A DNA stretch of 64,000 bases from Coenobita brevimanus (Eukaryota; Arthropoda; Malacostraca; Decapoda; Coenobitidae): assembly GCA_032717465.1 (NCBI GenBank), contig CM064671.1:57556394-57620393 (forward strand), written 5' to 3'. The position numbers and the translations under genes were made by a program. The notes beneath the pieces were generated by a model. The model saw nothing but the letters and a program-made list of their open reading frames with translations. It was not told the DNA's origin and did no database searches. Positions 34,757 through 46,059 of the stretch are shown piece by piece (position 1 is the stretch's first letter; each line of letters opens with the position of its first letter).

Positions 34757-35187
34757 CCCATGGATTGCGAGCCACACCTAAGGCTGGGAAGCATCACTTT
34801 GCAAACCACAGCTCATACTGTGCTAACTTTCCAGTGGCGTTGCATCACTGCTTATTACTCCACCCCAATGCAAACTTACACATGGTGCTACACAAGGACG
34901 GAGAGAATTTTTTTTTTTTCACCAGATGATGCCTTTTATGTTTATCTTCAAATTTACAATAAACAAAAACTTTTTTTTTTTTTCATTTTTTCACTACTCC
35001 ACCCCTACGCAAACTTACGCATGGTGCTACACAAATACGGGCAGACTTTCTTTTTTTTTTTTTTTTACCAGATGATGCCCTTGATGTTTATCTTCAAATT
35101 TTTAACAAACAAAAACTAAAAAAAATAATCATTTTTTGCACACCACGAGCTGGGATTAAAAAAAAAGGTAATTGCTCAATCCACGGG
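34757..35187. mobile_element. piggyBac-type MITE inserted in LINE C endonuclease
   Basis: The 431-bp block is flanked on both sides by TTAA (34753-34756 and 35188-35191). Its ends are inverted repeats starting CCC: left CCCATGGATTGCGAGC, right reverse complement CCCGTGGATTGAGC. TTAA targets with CCC..GGG ends are the piggyBac signature. LINE C endonuclease coding text stops at one side and resumes at the other. The interior has no transposase, only a tandem duplication and long T runs. Confidence 0.85.
34858..35117. repeat. Internal tandem duplication of the MITE, period 139 bp
   Basis: CTCCACCCC at 34858 recurs at 34997, each followed by GCAAACTTAC and CATGGTGCTACACAA, a T run, CACCAGATGATGCC or TACCAGATGATGCC, and TTTATCTTCAAATTT. 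Confidence 0.93.
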
Positions 35188-36200
35188 TTAAAGTTGCCCA
35201 AGACAAGAAGTGTATTCCACAAGGGGCATTGTTCCACAACAGAGTCAAGTCTGGTGAAGAGCAGCTCTTTCTCTTCAAGATGACTCACCTTATGCGGAGC
35301 ATACACTGCAGTAAGAGAGATGCAGCCCAAGGAGTGCTTCAATCTCACCAGCGTTATACACTAATCAACCAGAGTAACCCTAATGACACAAGATACAAAG
35401 TGAGCAGCAATTGCCACAGTGACTCCTCTAAAATAGACACCATCATCACACCCTGATCAGTAGTATGTGTAACCATCACTACTGATCTCACCATGCCTGG
35501 GTCGCCCTCACTTGAGAGAGTACAACTGTGCCAACCCCCCAACCTCCCCAATGCTCATGGCAATGAAGGTTATCAATTATCCATTGAAAGGCTTATAACA
35601 TCCCAATCCCCAACCCACAGTGTCTTCCGAAGGTTGAACCCATACTTCTAGCTCATGCATCCTCTGCACTACCACAAAATGAATCAAAAGGAGGATTTAG
35701 GCTAGGGGATTCCCCCCCCCCAGTCATCAGGCTGCTGGGGTCATCATGGTGGGCACCAACATTGCATGGCCCAGGAAGCCCTGCCAGGCTGGTACCTGAG
35801 GGAGAACCCCGTGGCAAAACTGGGTCAGGAGCAGGCAACAAGCACCGACCCCTATCCCTCTTCCTTCTCTTGTTACGTGCAATTTTTTTTTTTTTTTTTT
35901 TTCAGGGAGGGGACACAAATCCCACCCCAACCTTCAGTGTCAGGAAAGGGCTTACCACCAACCTATGGACAGGGGTGTGGAATCCCTCTCCCAACATCCA
36001 CTTATCAGAGGTACCGTTAACATTTAACTGCCGGGTGTCAGTCGGAACTGTCAAGAAATCAGCGGATGGGTGGTGCCGGGTGTCGGTGGGAACCACACTT
36101 GTTTTCACACCACAGTTTGAAGTGGCCGCCACTTTACCTCATCACCAAAAGCTAGGGAGAGACTCCCACCAGTTGAGCCAAGCACACCTTCAGTCATCTG

Positions 36201-37645
36201 TGTGACTTTGCTAGATGTAAGAAGATCTTTTCTAAACTCTTCTCATCCGATTCCATTACCGTCTCACATGGACTTTTGCCTCATCCACCCCTGCCAAGCT
36301 TCTTTCCAAGGATACTAGGAAAGGACTCATTCAGTGTACCATAGGGCATGCCTTGGACACCACTGTGTCTAGTTTATCTAACAATGGAGAAGTTATCATG
36401 TTTAAAGCAAAGTTATAACCGGGACCGTGGGTAGACGCATGAACACATCTTGTTCTTGCAGCAAAAATTATTCCCTTTCCTCACGTCATTACTCATCGAC
36501 GCAACGGCCCACAGACCTGGGGATACTTTCATTTGCAAGAAGAAGAATTGGTGAGAAACATGGTCTTTAAGTCATTTCCCTACCTGCTTCAGTTTCTGAG
36601 ATATTTAGGTTTGAAAACAGGCTATTTCTGGGAAAATTTCCATAGTGAGTAAAAAACCGTGCTATAAATAGCCCAGCATGAAGAGGTTAAGGGAAACATC
36701 TGGGGTCAAATTCATTGGAAATTAAAAAAGAAAAAATAAATCTACAGAAAAAATCCAGAACCACTGTCGTCAAAGTCATGCCATGGCTGGAGTTTTATTG
36801 TGATAAAGTGTAAGAAGTATTACGGTTATTACAAGTCATTCTTACTGCCCCTCCATCATCATAAGACCCTTGTATAAACAGGACAAAATCTAAAACAGAA
36901 AGTGAAAACAAAAATAGAAAAGGAAAGGCACAATGTTGGTAACACAGAATCTAAAGTATATTTTGGTAACTGGCATCTTCTTCGTGCATGTGAGGAGTGG
37001 TCAAGCTCAGGAGGCATTAGGCAGTAGCCCATCAGTTAACCTGGAGCTGTGTGGAAGATGTGCTGAATGGGCTTGTTTACTCACATTCATCCTAACTTCG
37101 CAGTACCATTACATGGCTTAGCACAATGCCAAAAGGAAAAATACTGTCAAAGGAAAGACAGCAATGGTTTTTATCTGTAAAGAGGAGTCATGGCGATGGG
37201 AAGGAGGAAGAATGGTGTAAACAGCATGACAGCATCACCACCCTCATGTCCCGCACGAATCACGGTTGCCAAAATCCTCTCCAATATAGGTCAGATATGC
37301 CCTTTAGTCAAACTACGATATTATTAAGTTACTGAATTTAGTGTGAAGAAAAACGATGCTGCGTTGGCCAATACTTATTAGTACTGTGCGTCATCTCGTA
37401 TGAATGGAAAATCATAGAGACCCTAACCTGACCGAGAAACTTCATTGCAAAACAATACCCTTACGTTATTATTAAACCAGCTGTTAAAGGAGCCTGCTTC
37501 ACATATACCGATATTAGTATGAGATTTATGCAAAGCTTCCCAAAATTCTATTACACCTGCTCCAAAGAGCCAAAACATAATACTGTAGCTTGCATGAAAC
37601 TGTAGAAGAACCACGTAATTAAAGATGAGAATTATTTCAGTAGTG

Positions 37646-37646
<1 letters not shown>
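36201..37646. other. No gene recognised
   Basis: No recognisable motif. A 69-codon frame at 37126-37335 is open but unlike any family I know. Confidence 0.45.

Positions 37647-37739
<93 letters not shown>
37647..37739. repeat. (AC)n microsatellite
   Basis: About 46 units with one A insertion. It lies in the presumed last intron of the Gr gene. Confidence 0.97.
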
Positions 37740-37741
<2 letters not shown>

Positions 37742-39049
37742 GGAAAACTAATAATGTACACTTACCTTCATAGTTTTTCAATTTAAAGGTTAACTTCAGT
37801 CAAACTGTCATAATTATCAGCATGAATGAGCATCAGATTGAGCGCTAGATATCATAGACCATCCACATAAATAAAGTGAATTGTTTCATAAGAAAAAAAA
37901 AAAATCATAACACCTTAAATTAACTGAGGTAGGACAGGGTGCATCTACCTGTCAGAGGCAGTTACACCGGCCCGCCATAATTTAAAACACTAGCTAAACT
38001 AGAGGCCAAATATAGCAAAATTTACGGTAACAAATATAAAATGACAGTCACATGGGAGTGGTAGCCGTAGAAAGAAAAATCTGCATAATACTGTAGTAAA
38101 AAAAAAAAAAAAAGGCCGAATTAATCCCAACTGTGTTTAGCCTTAAAATCAAAATTTGTAACAGCCATTTAACTCCAAACAGGCCAGTTTGACCCAGTAA
38201 TGAACTAGATATAAGGCAGAATGAAAACTTGAGGGGCTCCACCCAAAACAGTTCTTAATAATCTCATGCAGACGTACAACTTTCATATAAAGAAGGAAAA
38301 AAGCTTAATTTGCATTTATTACAAGATATGTTTTTTTTTTCTTATAGGCTGCACTGACTTACATTTTTTTTTTTTTTTACAATGATAGTAATGCAAAAAT
38401 CAGGGAAATCCTTTTTAGAATGACATAACAGACTTTCTTGTCCTGGATACATATACTTTTTATGCCTGAGGCATTTTCTGCAATTATTATAACGGAAAAC
38501 AGTATGTAATAAGATAATTGGTCAACAAAAACAATGTCCAGAAAGGAAATTAATGTTGAAGGGGAATATGTGTTATAAATACACTATCAGTATAAAGATG
38601 AAAGAACTTGTTATGGAGCCTTCGGTTTTTACAAACTGAGTAGAGAATCTGGATTTTCTTAAATTAGGGGTTAGGTACGTTTCATGTAATGGACTAAAAT
38701 TGATGTAAACGTCAACCTTCAGTGCTTAAAAAAAAAAAAAAAATACTAGGAATGATACCAAAATTATGAAATAAAATTTTGTGTCTCGGCCAGACGTAGT
38801 GCACAGCACATGTCATAATAAGAAGCAGACACTAGTTGTGAAGAGAACCTGTGGGATGATCCCATGGGGCATTTGCTTACCTACAATCGACGGGTCTGCC
38901 TAGCCTGACAAAACGGGAGTAATGCAACACAAACATCGTTACATATACTCAGAAACCCACAAAGAGTGAAGTGAGTTATTCAAGGACAAAAAGACAGAAT
39001 GAAGAAAGGTAGCATTAAAAACGTTATAAAAGCATAGCCAATTCCTTAC
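37740..39049 (-). other. Presumed Gr intron, no gene recognised
   Basis: AT-rich sequence with A and T runs after the donor GTAAGG (39049-39044, minus strand). No exon recognised. Confidence 0.5.
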
Positions 39050-39139
39050 AGATATGATGCAGTGGCGGCCCAATGTGAAGAGTCCCAGCACTGAAAACTG
39101 AGGCTCACTGACCCTCATCTCTTCCATTAGTTCCACCAC
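39050..39139 (-). CDS. Gustatory receptor third exon (90 bp)
   Basis: Acceptor TCTTTCCGTGCAG is followed by VVELMEEMRVSEPQFSVLGL and FTLGRHCIIS, then the donor GTAAGG. FSVLGLFTLGR matches the conserved Gr motif before the last transmembrane segment. The donor leaves phase 0, as the canonical last Gr intron does. Confidence 0.84.
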
Positions 39140-39448
39140 CTGCACGGAAAGAAAGAAATGTGTATCACAAAGAAAAATAGAATAACTGTGTGTAGCACGT
39201 TAATGAAAAGGTAAATATAGAAGGAATGCCAAGAAGGCATTAACACAAAATCAGACAAACATCTCCAAACCAAGTTAAGCCATACTAGCCAAGCTCTAGA
39301 CATACTCTTGCTTACAGATTATCAACTTCAACCTCAACACCACCAGTCTGTGCCAGTCCTACACCGTAAATTGTTAGCTTGCACGGCTCGCGCTTTCCCT
39401 TTTCTATAATCTTATCCATTGCCATGTAACTGACCCAAAGACACTGAC

Positions 39449-39517
39449 CTGTTCCTTGACTGAGGGCGAGGCCACGTTCAGACTCAACCACCGCAGCCGT
39501 TGCAGAATAAGACGTCT
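39449..39517 (-). CDS. Gustatory receptor second exon (69 bp)
   Basis: Acceptor TTCCTTTCCACAG precedes RRLILQRLRWLSLNVASPSV and KEQ, and the exon ends GAACAG|GTCAGT. Both junctions are phase 0, so it joins exons 1 and 3 without frame change. It encodes part of the loop between transmembrane segments 6 and 7. This exon is too short to show by open-frame search. Confidence 0.77.
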
Positions 39518-39810
39518 CTGTGGAAAGGAACGTTTAAAACTGAGACTAGTGTGTGTCGTTCTTTTATCAATCTGCATATTCACAATGAAATATATCTATA
39601 TGTACGGATAATATACTGTACAAGTATTGAAAATAATCAACAGGAAAGGTCTGATAAAAATTACTATTAGGTATTGCACCATAAAATATATGAGGGCACT
39701 GGCTTTTTTAACCCGATAACCTGTTCCCATAACTGAATATTTTTTTTTTATATTTGTCGGAATAATAAGATCATTGGGCTCGAAGCCATTTCCTATAATT
39801 AATGTCTCAC

Positions 39811-40884
39811 CCTGTTTCTTAGAGCCTCAGGGGCACTGAGTAGTAGGAATATCCTACATACTGATGTTGCCAAAGTGTGCAGGGTAAACGCCGTGAGCCT
39901 CGTGTTAGGCTGGTTCACTGACACCAGGAAGGTCACAATCATCACCATTTCACACAAAAGCTGGACGCAGATTACAGGCCCCAGATGGTAGGTGAGATCC
40001 TCTGCCAGCTGATCAATGGTGCACAGGCACCGACGGGCTGAGTGGAGGGCGGCTACTATGGAGGAAGTTGTGGACTGGGTCGAAGACACTAGAGATACAA
40101 TCCCAAACTTATGCTCCTCAACGCTGTCTGCTTTTGGATGTTCAGATGATAAGGGTGATGATGTTTCTTGGTCAGGAGAGCATGTGGTGTGGTCTCTGAC
40201 AGAAACTGTGCTATTTTCATGGATCTCCACTTCATCGGTTCTTTCATCAACTATGTCATACAAGATGTCGAAATTTGTGGTTAGAGCTTGGCATATAAGA
40301 GTAAGTGACGCATAGAAGACGACAGGTATGCTAAAAATGATTGGGACGTAGTACAAGACGTAGATTAAACCCTGAATATTAATTTCAATCGGATACTCTG
40401 GTGACCATCCCACCATTATGAAGTACAAAGCTGACACAAGCGGTACTACAAGATAAATCAGTGAACTGCAGTGAACTCTACCTCCTTTTATCATTTTACT
40501 GCACACATCCTCCACTGAAGAAAGGATTTTAGCAAATTTCTTTCCGAAAACAAGTGAATGCACTACTGCAAAAGTCATGAGACAATAGATCGACATCATC
40601 TGCATAGTGTATAACATCATATCTATATAAAGCTTCGATGTCAACCAGAACGTGGGGTACGAAATGGTTGTGATGAGGTTGTATACCAATCCCATCGCCG
40701 AAATCAGCACACTGTATACCATCAGGGGCTTATGGATAACAACATTACTACTACCCATCTCGACACGATAAGGTAATAGTCCCAAAACTTTCATACCTAT
40801 AACAAGAGACAAAAGGACAAGCAAACAGCGCATTCTTGGTTCTAATAAAAATAGTATTAGTAATTTCAAAAGCAAGAATTGCAA
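39811..40884 (-). CDS. Gustatory receptor-like gene, large first coding exon
   Basis: A 358-codon exon ending in AACAGG|GTGAGA, a good phase-0 donor. Met 31 (40794) begins MKVLGLLPYRVEM, the conserved start of arthropod gustatory receptors, so it or Met 18 is as likely a start as the first Met. About six hydrophobic segments are visible (roughly residues 50-72, 84-112, 139-160, 172-205, 300-320 and 325-345). A hydrophilic, Ser/Thr-rich loop at about 216-275 matches the intracellular loop before the sixth segment. The 7tm_7 family are ligand-gated channels in chemosensory cell membranes. Exons follow at 39517-39449, 39139-39050 and probably 22249-22106. There are no internal stops. It could be another member of the Gr/Or superfamily, but the exon pattern favours Gr. 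Confidence 0.83.
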
Positions 40885-41764
40885 TTATTATGCAAGTCGG
40901 AATTTACTATTGCTCGATGGACACCTGGGTATTATGTAATAGACCTAATCATATATACCCTGCGTAATCCTGGGCTGAATGTGGGGAGAGCTGCACTAAT
41001 ACGGAAATTTTAATCGGATGCACTTGGTTCAATAGTACTCTTACATCTGATTATGAGTACAGATTACAGGCAAACTAAATGAATTAATATCCACTGTGAC
41101 CAACTGTGCTTCCAGCTGGTGGAGAAAGGCACTCGTTGAGAGGATGAGGATAAGGGAACTGCAAGCCTGGCCGACCACAGTCACTCGGGTATCGATTTAA
41201 CGTCAAGATAAGCAAGGCTTGCCCGTAATACGGTTCATCTAGAGTTTAGAATATGGTGTGTGAGTTTGTGTGTAAATAATTCTTAATGCTGTTTAGCATA
41301 TACAAAAAAAAAAGTAAAATAAATGAGTGAACCATGTTAATTTTTTCAGCATTACAGTTCTTGTTCTTAAATGTTAGTAAATAAACCATCTCCATTTTCC
41401 AGCTGGTCCAACAGTGTCCAGCTTCAGCGGGCATGTTATACCTGCAGCTGCCCATTAGCAACCACCGCACCAGTCATGCCAGTCTCGCCCACTCCACCTT
41501 TTGAACACATCACCCCACCACCATCCACACCAGCCATACCCGCCCCATCCTTGATCTATCCTCCAGCACCGACCTTCTATGAAGAATCTGTTCCCTCAGC
41601 CATCGCTCTTACTCGCACAATGACCGTCATCACTGGGTGCACCTATCCTTCCCTGTTCCATCTTGCAACATAATCTTATCCCATGCCATCCACCACACAC
41701 ATTCCTTTGGGCCCACCACACACGATTTATTCTCCTTTCCTTAGACACGCTATTATTGCATTCT
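40885..41764. other. Upstream of the Gr first exon, no gene recognised
   Basis: No clear core promoter or upstream exon. A 100-codon Pro-rich plus-strand frame at 41371-41673 has no recognised family. Confidence 0.45.
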
Positions 41765-42060
41765 GAATCGGTAGAGGTGGCCTGCAGTCCTAATGGACCA
41801 AGCTTCATATCCTCACTGGGGCAGGGAACAGTTTAAAAATTTGAATTTCGTAAAGCGGACTACTGACCTAAGAGAAGACCCACCGACTTGCCGTAAAAAT
41901 ACCCCCGCCAATACCAATACATCAGTTCTGTATGAAACAGCTCTAACCAGTATTCGAAACGGACGGTGAGTGTTAGCACCGAAGTAGTGACATGTGAAAG
42001 GGTAGGGTATATAGGAGGATTACTGTGCCTTGGGAATAGGCTGTGAAGCTTATGCCCAGT
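41765..42060 (+). mobile_element. tRNA-derived SINE (family 2), copy 2
   Basis: Plus-strand copy of the SINE at 15752-16098. GGTAGAGGTGGCCTGCAGTC head, AATACCCCCGCCAATACC, GGTGAGTGTTAGCACCGAAG and GGAGGATTACTGTGCC correspond, in order, to the reverse complement of that copy. Confidence 0.72.
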
Positions 42061-42216
42061 CAAGTATTTAAAAAACAACTATAGCGTGTACTTCCCTTAC
42101 AGCACATCAACCCCCCCCCTCCCCCCATTTGTCACATCACACATTTTAACTACACGACCAAAACTTATTTGTTTTCATCCTCGATGTTGCCTGTCATGAA
42201 ATGTTCATCTTTATCT

Positions 42217-42712
42217 CCGCCAAAGAAGTTGGAGGATTTTATGTATTCACCTGAGTCTGTCTGTTTGTCCGCATCTTGTCTCCAAAAGCTCTCAATGATT
42301 TTCTACAAAATTTTGTGGATGGATGGACAATGGCCCTAGAAAGAACTGATTAAATTTAGGGGACTGATCGGGATTCGAACTATCCCGCACAATATATCCA
42401 AAAGCTCTCAGTGAATTTCAAGTAAATATTGTGGAAGGGTGGGCCATGGACCAAGAAAGAATTAATAAAATTTTGGGGAGGATTCGTATCCGGATCCGGA
42501 TCCTGTGTATCCCGCCGAATATCTCCAAAAGTTCTCAATGAATTCCAATAATATTTTGTGAAAGAGTGGGCCATGAGACAAGGAACAATTGATTAAATTC
42601 TGCGGCAGATCTCGATCCTGTGTATTCCACACAATATCACCAATGATCTGGATCCAGGTCCTTTTTAATGGCATTGGCATTGGCGGAGGTATGCGATCTA
42701 AGACTGCTTTCT
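42217..42712 (+). repeat. CCTCCGCC-ended repeat with three internal tandem units
   Basis: It starts TCTCCGCCAAAGAAGTTGGA and ends GGCATTGGCGGAGGTATG, so the ends are inverted copies. The interior repeats a block three times (TCTCCAAAAGCTCTCAATGA at 42280; ATCCAAAAGCTCTCAGTGAA at 42397; TCTCCAAAAGTTCTCAATGA at 42523), each followed by AATNTTGTG, GGGCCATGGACC-like text and a GGATC-type run. Two relatives lie at 44725-45072 and 54588-54822. Class unknown: non-autonomous, with no coding capacity. Confidence 0.75.
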
Positions 42713-43289
42713 AGTTATTTCATGAGCTCGTCCTCACGTCATCCAAGGCCCTAGACCATCTTAGCCCTTCCCAACTACTCCCATAAATCCTTTCCTCCAA
42801 CTCCATTCATTTTCTTCGTCTCTTACCTGTGAATTACACATTACCACCCAACGTATATTCCACATCACCACAGCATGCCCAACCGCTAAACATTCCAGGT
42901 CATCCATCAGGTTCCTCTCCATCCACCCAATTTCTTTCTTTCCTAATGTGGTGAATATCTTAATTACTGGCTTGACTACTAGCCGGTGTACAACACTCAG
43001 TTATAGTAAAATATGCCTCCTCATTCCACCCTCTATTACCCCAGACTCTGTATACCAACCTCGGCTATTAATAATAAACCTACAAAGTTTTATGAAACTA
43101 AAGCCATAAAAATATTAGTCTGGTTTTTGGTGCACTCATTTATAGGCGTGACCAGAATCGAAATTGGTGAATTATATGGATATGTAGCAACTTGAAACAT
43201 AAACTGACGTAATAGTATCTACTCGAGTCTGAACAAGAGTCAAGTATGTACTTCAGTGTGAACAAGAGCTAAATGAACTAGACTGATTG
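42713..43289. other. No gene recognised
   Basis: No motif. Confidence 0.45.
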
Positions 43290-43424
43290 GAATAAATCTT
43301 AGCTAATCTGAATGAATGCGTCTGGACTGAGCTCAACTAACTGGACCGAATTGAACTAAACTGGACCTTAATAGGAATACAAAAGTGGGAAACTGGCCTA
43401 GCTGAGCCAAAGTTTTTTATTGTT
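43290..43424. repeat. Degenerate short-period repeat, left of SINE copy 3
   Basis: Runs of CTGGACTGAGCTCAACTAAC, CTGGACCGAATTGAACTAAA and CTGGACC with roughly 10-nt phasing, like 17141-17345 and 43850-44235. Confidence 0.5.
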
Positions 43425-43745
43425 TATGCATCTGACTATGAGCAATGGCTTAACAACCCTTTCCTTGAAGCCAACAGTCCTCCTACTGCCTCACCTCTAC
43501 GTGTCATCACTTTCGTACCAACACTCACCATCCATATTGAATGTATGCTAGGGCTGCCTCATACAGGTCTGTAATATTGGTATTAGCAGATGTGTTTTTT
43601 CGAGATGTCGGACGATCGTATGGTAAAGCATATAGTTTGATTAAACGAAATGAAACCCTTCAGATGTTCCCTACGAACTACGAACTACGAACTTGGGTTC
43701 ACTGGGAGTGCAGGCCACATCTCTACCGCTTCAGCCACGAGGAAA
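43425..43745 (-). mobile_element. tRNA-derived SINE (family 2), copy 3
   Basis: Same family as 15752-16098 and the same strand. CACCATCCATATTGAATGTA and TGCTAGGGCTGCCTCATACAGG are nearly identical to copy 1. The head lies at the right end (CGTGGCTGAAGCGGTAGAG on the minus strand). It splits the surrounding degenerate short-period repeat. Confidence 0.75.
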
Positions 43746-43849
43746 TGATATATGTCATTATAAACGAAATAAACATGCCCTAACTGTGCCAGGATATTTT
43801 TCAATGGCAAAACTGATTTACTTATCAGAATGGGCATCTATGAACCGGA

Positions 43850-44235
43850 CTATGACCAAGTTGGAACTTCTCTAACTTGGATGATCTGGACTTGACCTCA
43901 ACTAAGGAAACTTAACTCAAAATTATATGTCACCTGAATGGAACTGAAAGATTTAAATGGATCCAACAAAACTTGGATGGTACCTGAAGTAAGAAAAATC
44001 TGAAATTAATAGTTTCAGGGAACCTGAACTGGTAAGGCTGCACCTAAATGTACGTCAACCTTCTGTGCTGAACAAACTGACTTGAGTGGACACAACTAGA
44101 TGTGGATTGTCCTGGGGAGACCTGAGCTAGATGAACATGACTGGACATAACAGGACATGAGCTGACCATAAATGCCCAGAATGAAACTAAACCGACAACG
44201 TTGAGCATGACTGGACAATATGAGGCCTGAATGAA
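43850..44235. repeat. Degenerate short-period repeat, right of SINE copy 3
   Basis: Words such as CTGGACTTGACC, CCTGAATGGAACTG, GACCTGAGCTAG and GACTGGACATAACAGG recur with about 10-nt phasing and no exact unit. Confidence 0.5.
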
Positions 44236-44328
44236 CTTTACACATAATATTCTACTTATACTGGAACTTGATTTGTTTATCCATAAATTATTATTCTTAG
44301 GCTATTATTATTACAGTATTACTTTCAG

Positions 44329-44353
44329 TATTATTAATATTATTATTATTATA

Positions 44354-44385
<32 letters not shown>

Positions 44386-44466
44386 GACTTACTCTTGTTG
44401 CTGTTGTTGTTGTTGTTGTTGTTGTTGGATTGATGTTATATTTATTATTAATGTTATAATTATTAC

Positions 44467-44500
<34 letters not shown>

Positions 44501-44524
44501 TTATTATTATTATTATTATTATTA

Positions 44525-44591
<67 letters not shown>

Positions 44592-44606
44592 TGTTGTTGT
44601 TGTTGT
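44329..44606. repeat. (TTA)n with internal (TGT)n microsatellite
   Basis: Long TTA repeats interrupted by a TGT tract at about 44396-44427 and by short variant units. It makes the I, Y and C homopolymer frames. Confidence 0.97.
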
Positions 44607-44724
44607 ATTCCGAACTCCATGGCTAATTCCGATTCTCCTTAAACAATCCCCTGTGGGACCCAAAGTTATCCAGTATGTTGAATCATATATAGGAGGTCAA
44701 ACCCAGCCGTGAGCATGTAGACAG

Positions 44725-45072
44725 TACTCAGAGCGGATACGTCCACCACCACCTGTACCAGAGAACTCAGATCACCAGCAAAATATAGCATACTCTTCCT
44801 TGGCCCACATATCCATTTCATTTCATTAAAATCTATTAATAATTTCTTTGTGATCTTGTGGACAAAAAAATAAAAGCAGTCCTGAACCGGGACTCGAACT
44901 CGGATCATCACCAAAATGTAGTCATCTTTTCCTTGATCCATGACTCATATATCCAAGAAATTTCACCGAAATCCACATATAACTTTTTTGAGATATCGTG
45001 TAGACAGACAAACAAACAAATGGGCAGTCGGTGACTACATAACTTCCTCCATCTTTCGGTAGTGGAGGTAAA
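44725..45072 (-). repeat. CCTCCGCC-type repeat, antisense copy
   Basis: The reverse complement starts TACCTCCACTACCGAAAGAT, has GTTTGTTTGTCTGTCTACAC and ATATCTCAAAAAAGTTATAT, then CATGGATCAAGGAAAAG and GATGATCCGAGTTCGAGTCC. It repeats the block once more (ATCAATAATTTC region), like the 42217 and 54588 copies. Confidence 0.62.
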
Positions 45073-45192
45073 TACAGGAGACTTCATTCAAGGAAAATAG
45101 GGAGAAACACTGTCCTATCTCATTTATAATATTATAGCTTGAATGATAGGTAAGACATATTATTTCAGTGTTCGAGAATCTGATGGCTGGAG

Positions 45193-45193
<1 letters not shown>

Positions 45194-45222
<29 letters not shown>
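45194..45222. repeat. (GA)n microsatellite
   Basis: Short GA tract of about 14 units. Confidence 0.95.
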
Positions 45223-45229
<7 letters not shown>

Positions 45230-45289
45230 AACGACGTGCGAGTGTATTAACTGTTACTGGCGAGGGAAAGAAGTACTTGGAGATTATTT

Positions 45290-45365
45290 TTTTTTCCCCT
45301 AGCCCTACCTTTCATAGGATGTGACGTCTGGCAGTAGGTGGATTGATCGACAGATAGACTGATAC
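45290..45365 (+). mobile_element. Possible LINE B-type 3' tail fragment
   Basis: ATGTGACGTCTGGCAGTAGG followed by GATCGACAGATAGACTGATA resembles GGCGTCTGGCAATAGATAGA at the LINE B end. It is short and isolated. Confidence 0.4.
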
Positions 45366-45863
45366 AAAGATAGATCTATAAATTGTCCCCTTCTTTGTCT
45401 CTACAAAAGTAAATGAAAGATAAAACATCATATCTCGCTGAGAAGTTAGTTTGGGATTCGCATTATGTCACGTGAAGATAAAGATCTGTTTTTGAAAACA
45501 GGTTAAACCTACACGAGAATGCGCTTTCCTTACTTTATCTTGACCTAAACTTGCCATCTCTCCATCTAGACTGCCGAGTTGTAACAAGAGATTGACATTA
45601 CGGTGCTACTCAAGAAAAAGTGCTAAGGAAATGACATAAAGAGGTTATACTGTCTTCTTCTGCCGTTGAGCTATATGTAAAAGGCTGCGAAGGTTAAAGA
45701 AAAAATCTGGGCCGGTTAAGGTGAACGAAAGTTTTTGTGATCGTCGTTCGTGTTGGAAAATGGATGTTATTTTAGACAGAATACTGAACGACGTAAAAAT
45801 ATATTCAGCTATATTGGTTACTCTAATATTTTATTTATGTGTAAATGAAGGCTGGTATATGTG

Positions 45864-45921
<58 letters not shown>

Positions 45922-45995
45922 CAAGAACATGTTTACCAGTCAATTAGGCTATCTGCGGCACTTGAATGTTAATGGAGAGATAAGAAATTTCGTGT

Positions 45996-46059
<64 letters not shown>

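Larger units (their letters stand above)
32462..36200 (-). mobile_element. LINE C: antisense non-LTR retrotransposon (EN plus RT), decayed
   Basis: On the minus strand it runs from a 5' UTR (about 36200-35560) through an endonuclease, then an RT (about 33950-32840), and ends near 32462. Endonuclease text: ISLTAVYAPHKVSHLEEKEL and LVLGNFN (canonical GDFN changed to GNFN), then after an inserted MITE GSGTINSNSS and ATDHRLVVATL. RT text: IWNGKGDQHDCSTYHGM, PEQSGFTAKKSTVDCILALR, AYVDLKKACDSVNWEVLW, and a FADNAVIL box (catalytic FADD damaged). C-terminal text: LYGHVACFLEVDPAHRV and WRKPKGRPHNLRLDQV. Stops and frameshifts make it inactive. The clade is unclear from motifs alone, though an RTE-related group is likely. 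Confidence 0.85.

Noticed and set aside
40016..40315. 99-codon plus-strand frame
   Set aside because: Antisense to the Gr first exon, which has family motifs and splice sites.
41371..41673. Pro-rich 100-codon frame upstream of the Gr gene
   Set aside because: Low-complexity composition without domain, start context or neighbour support.
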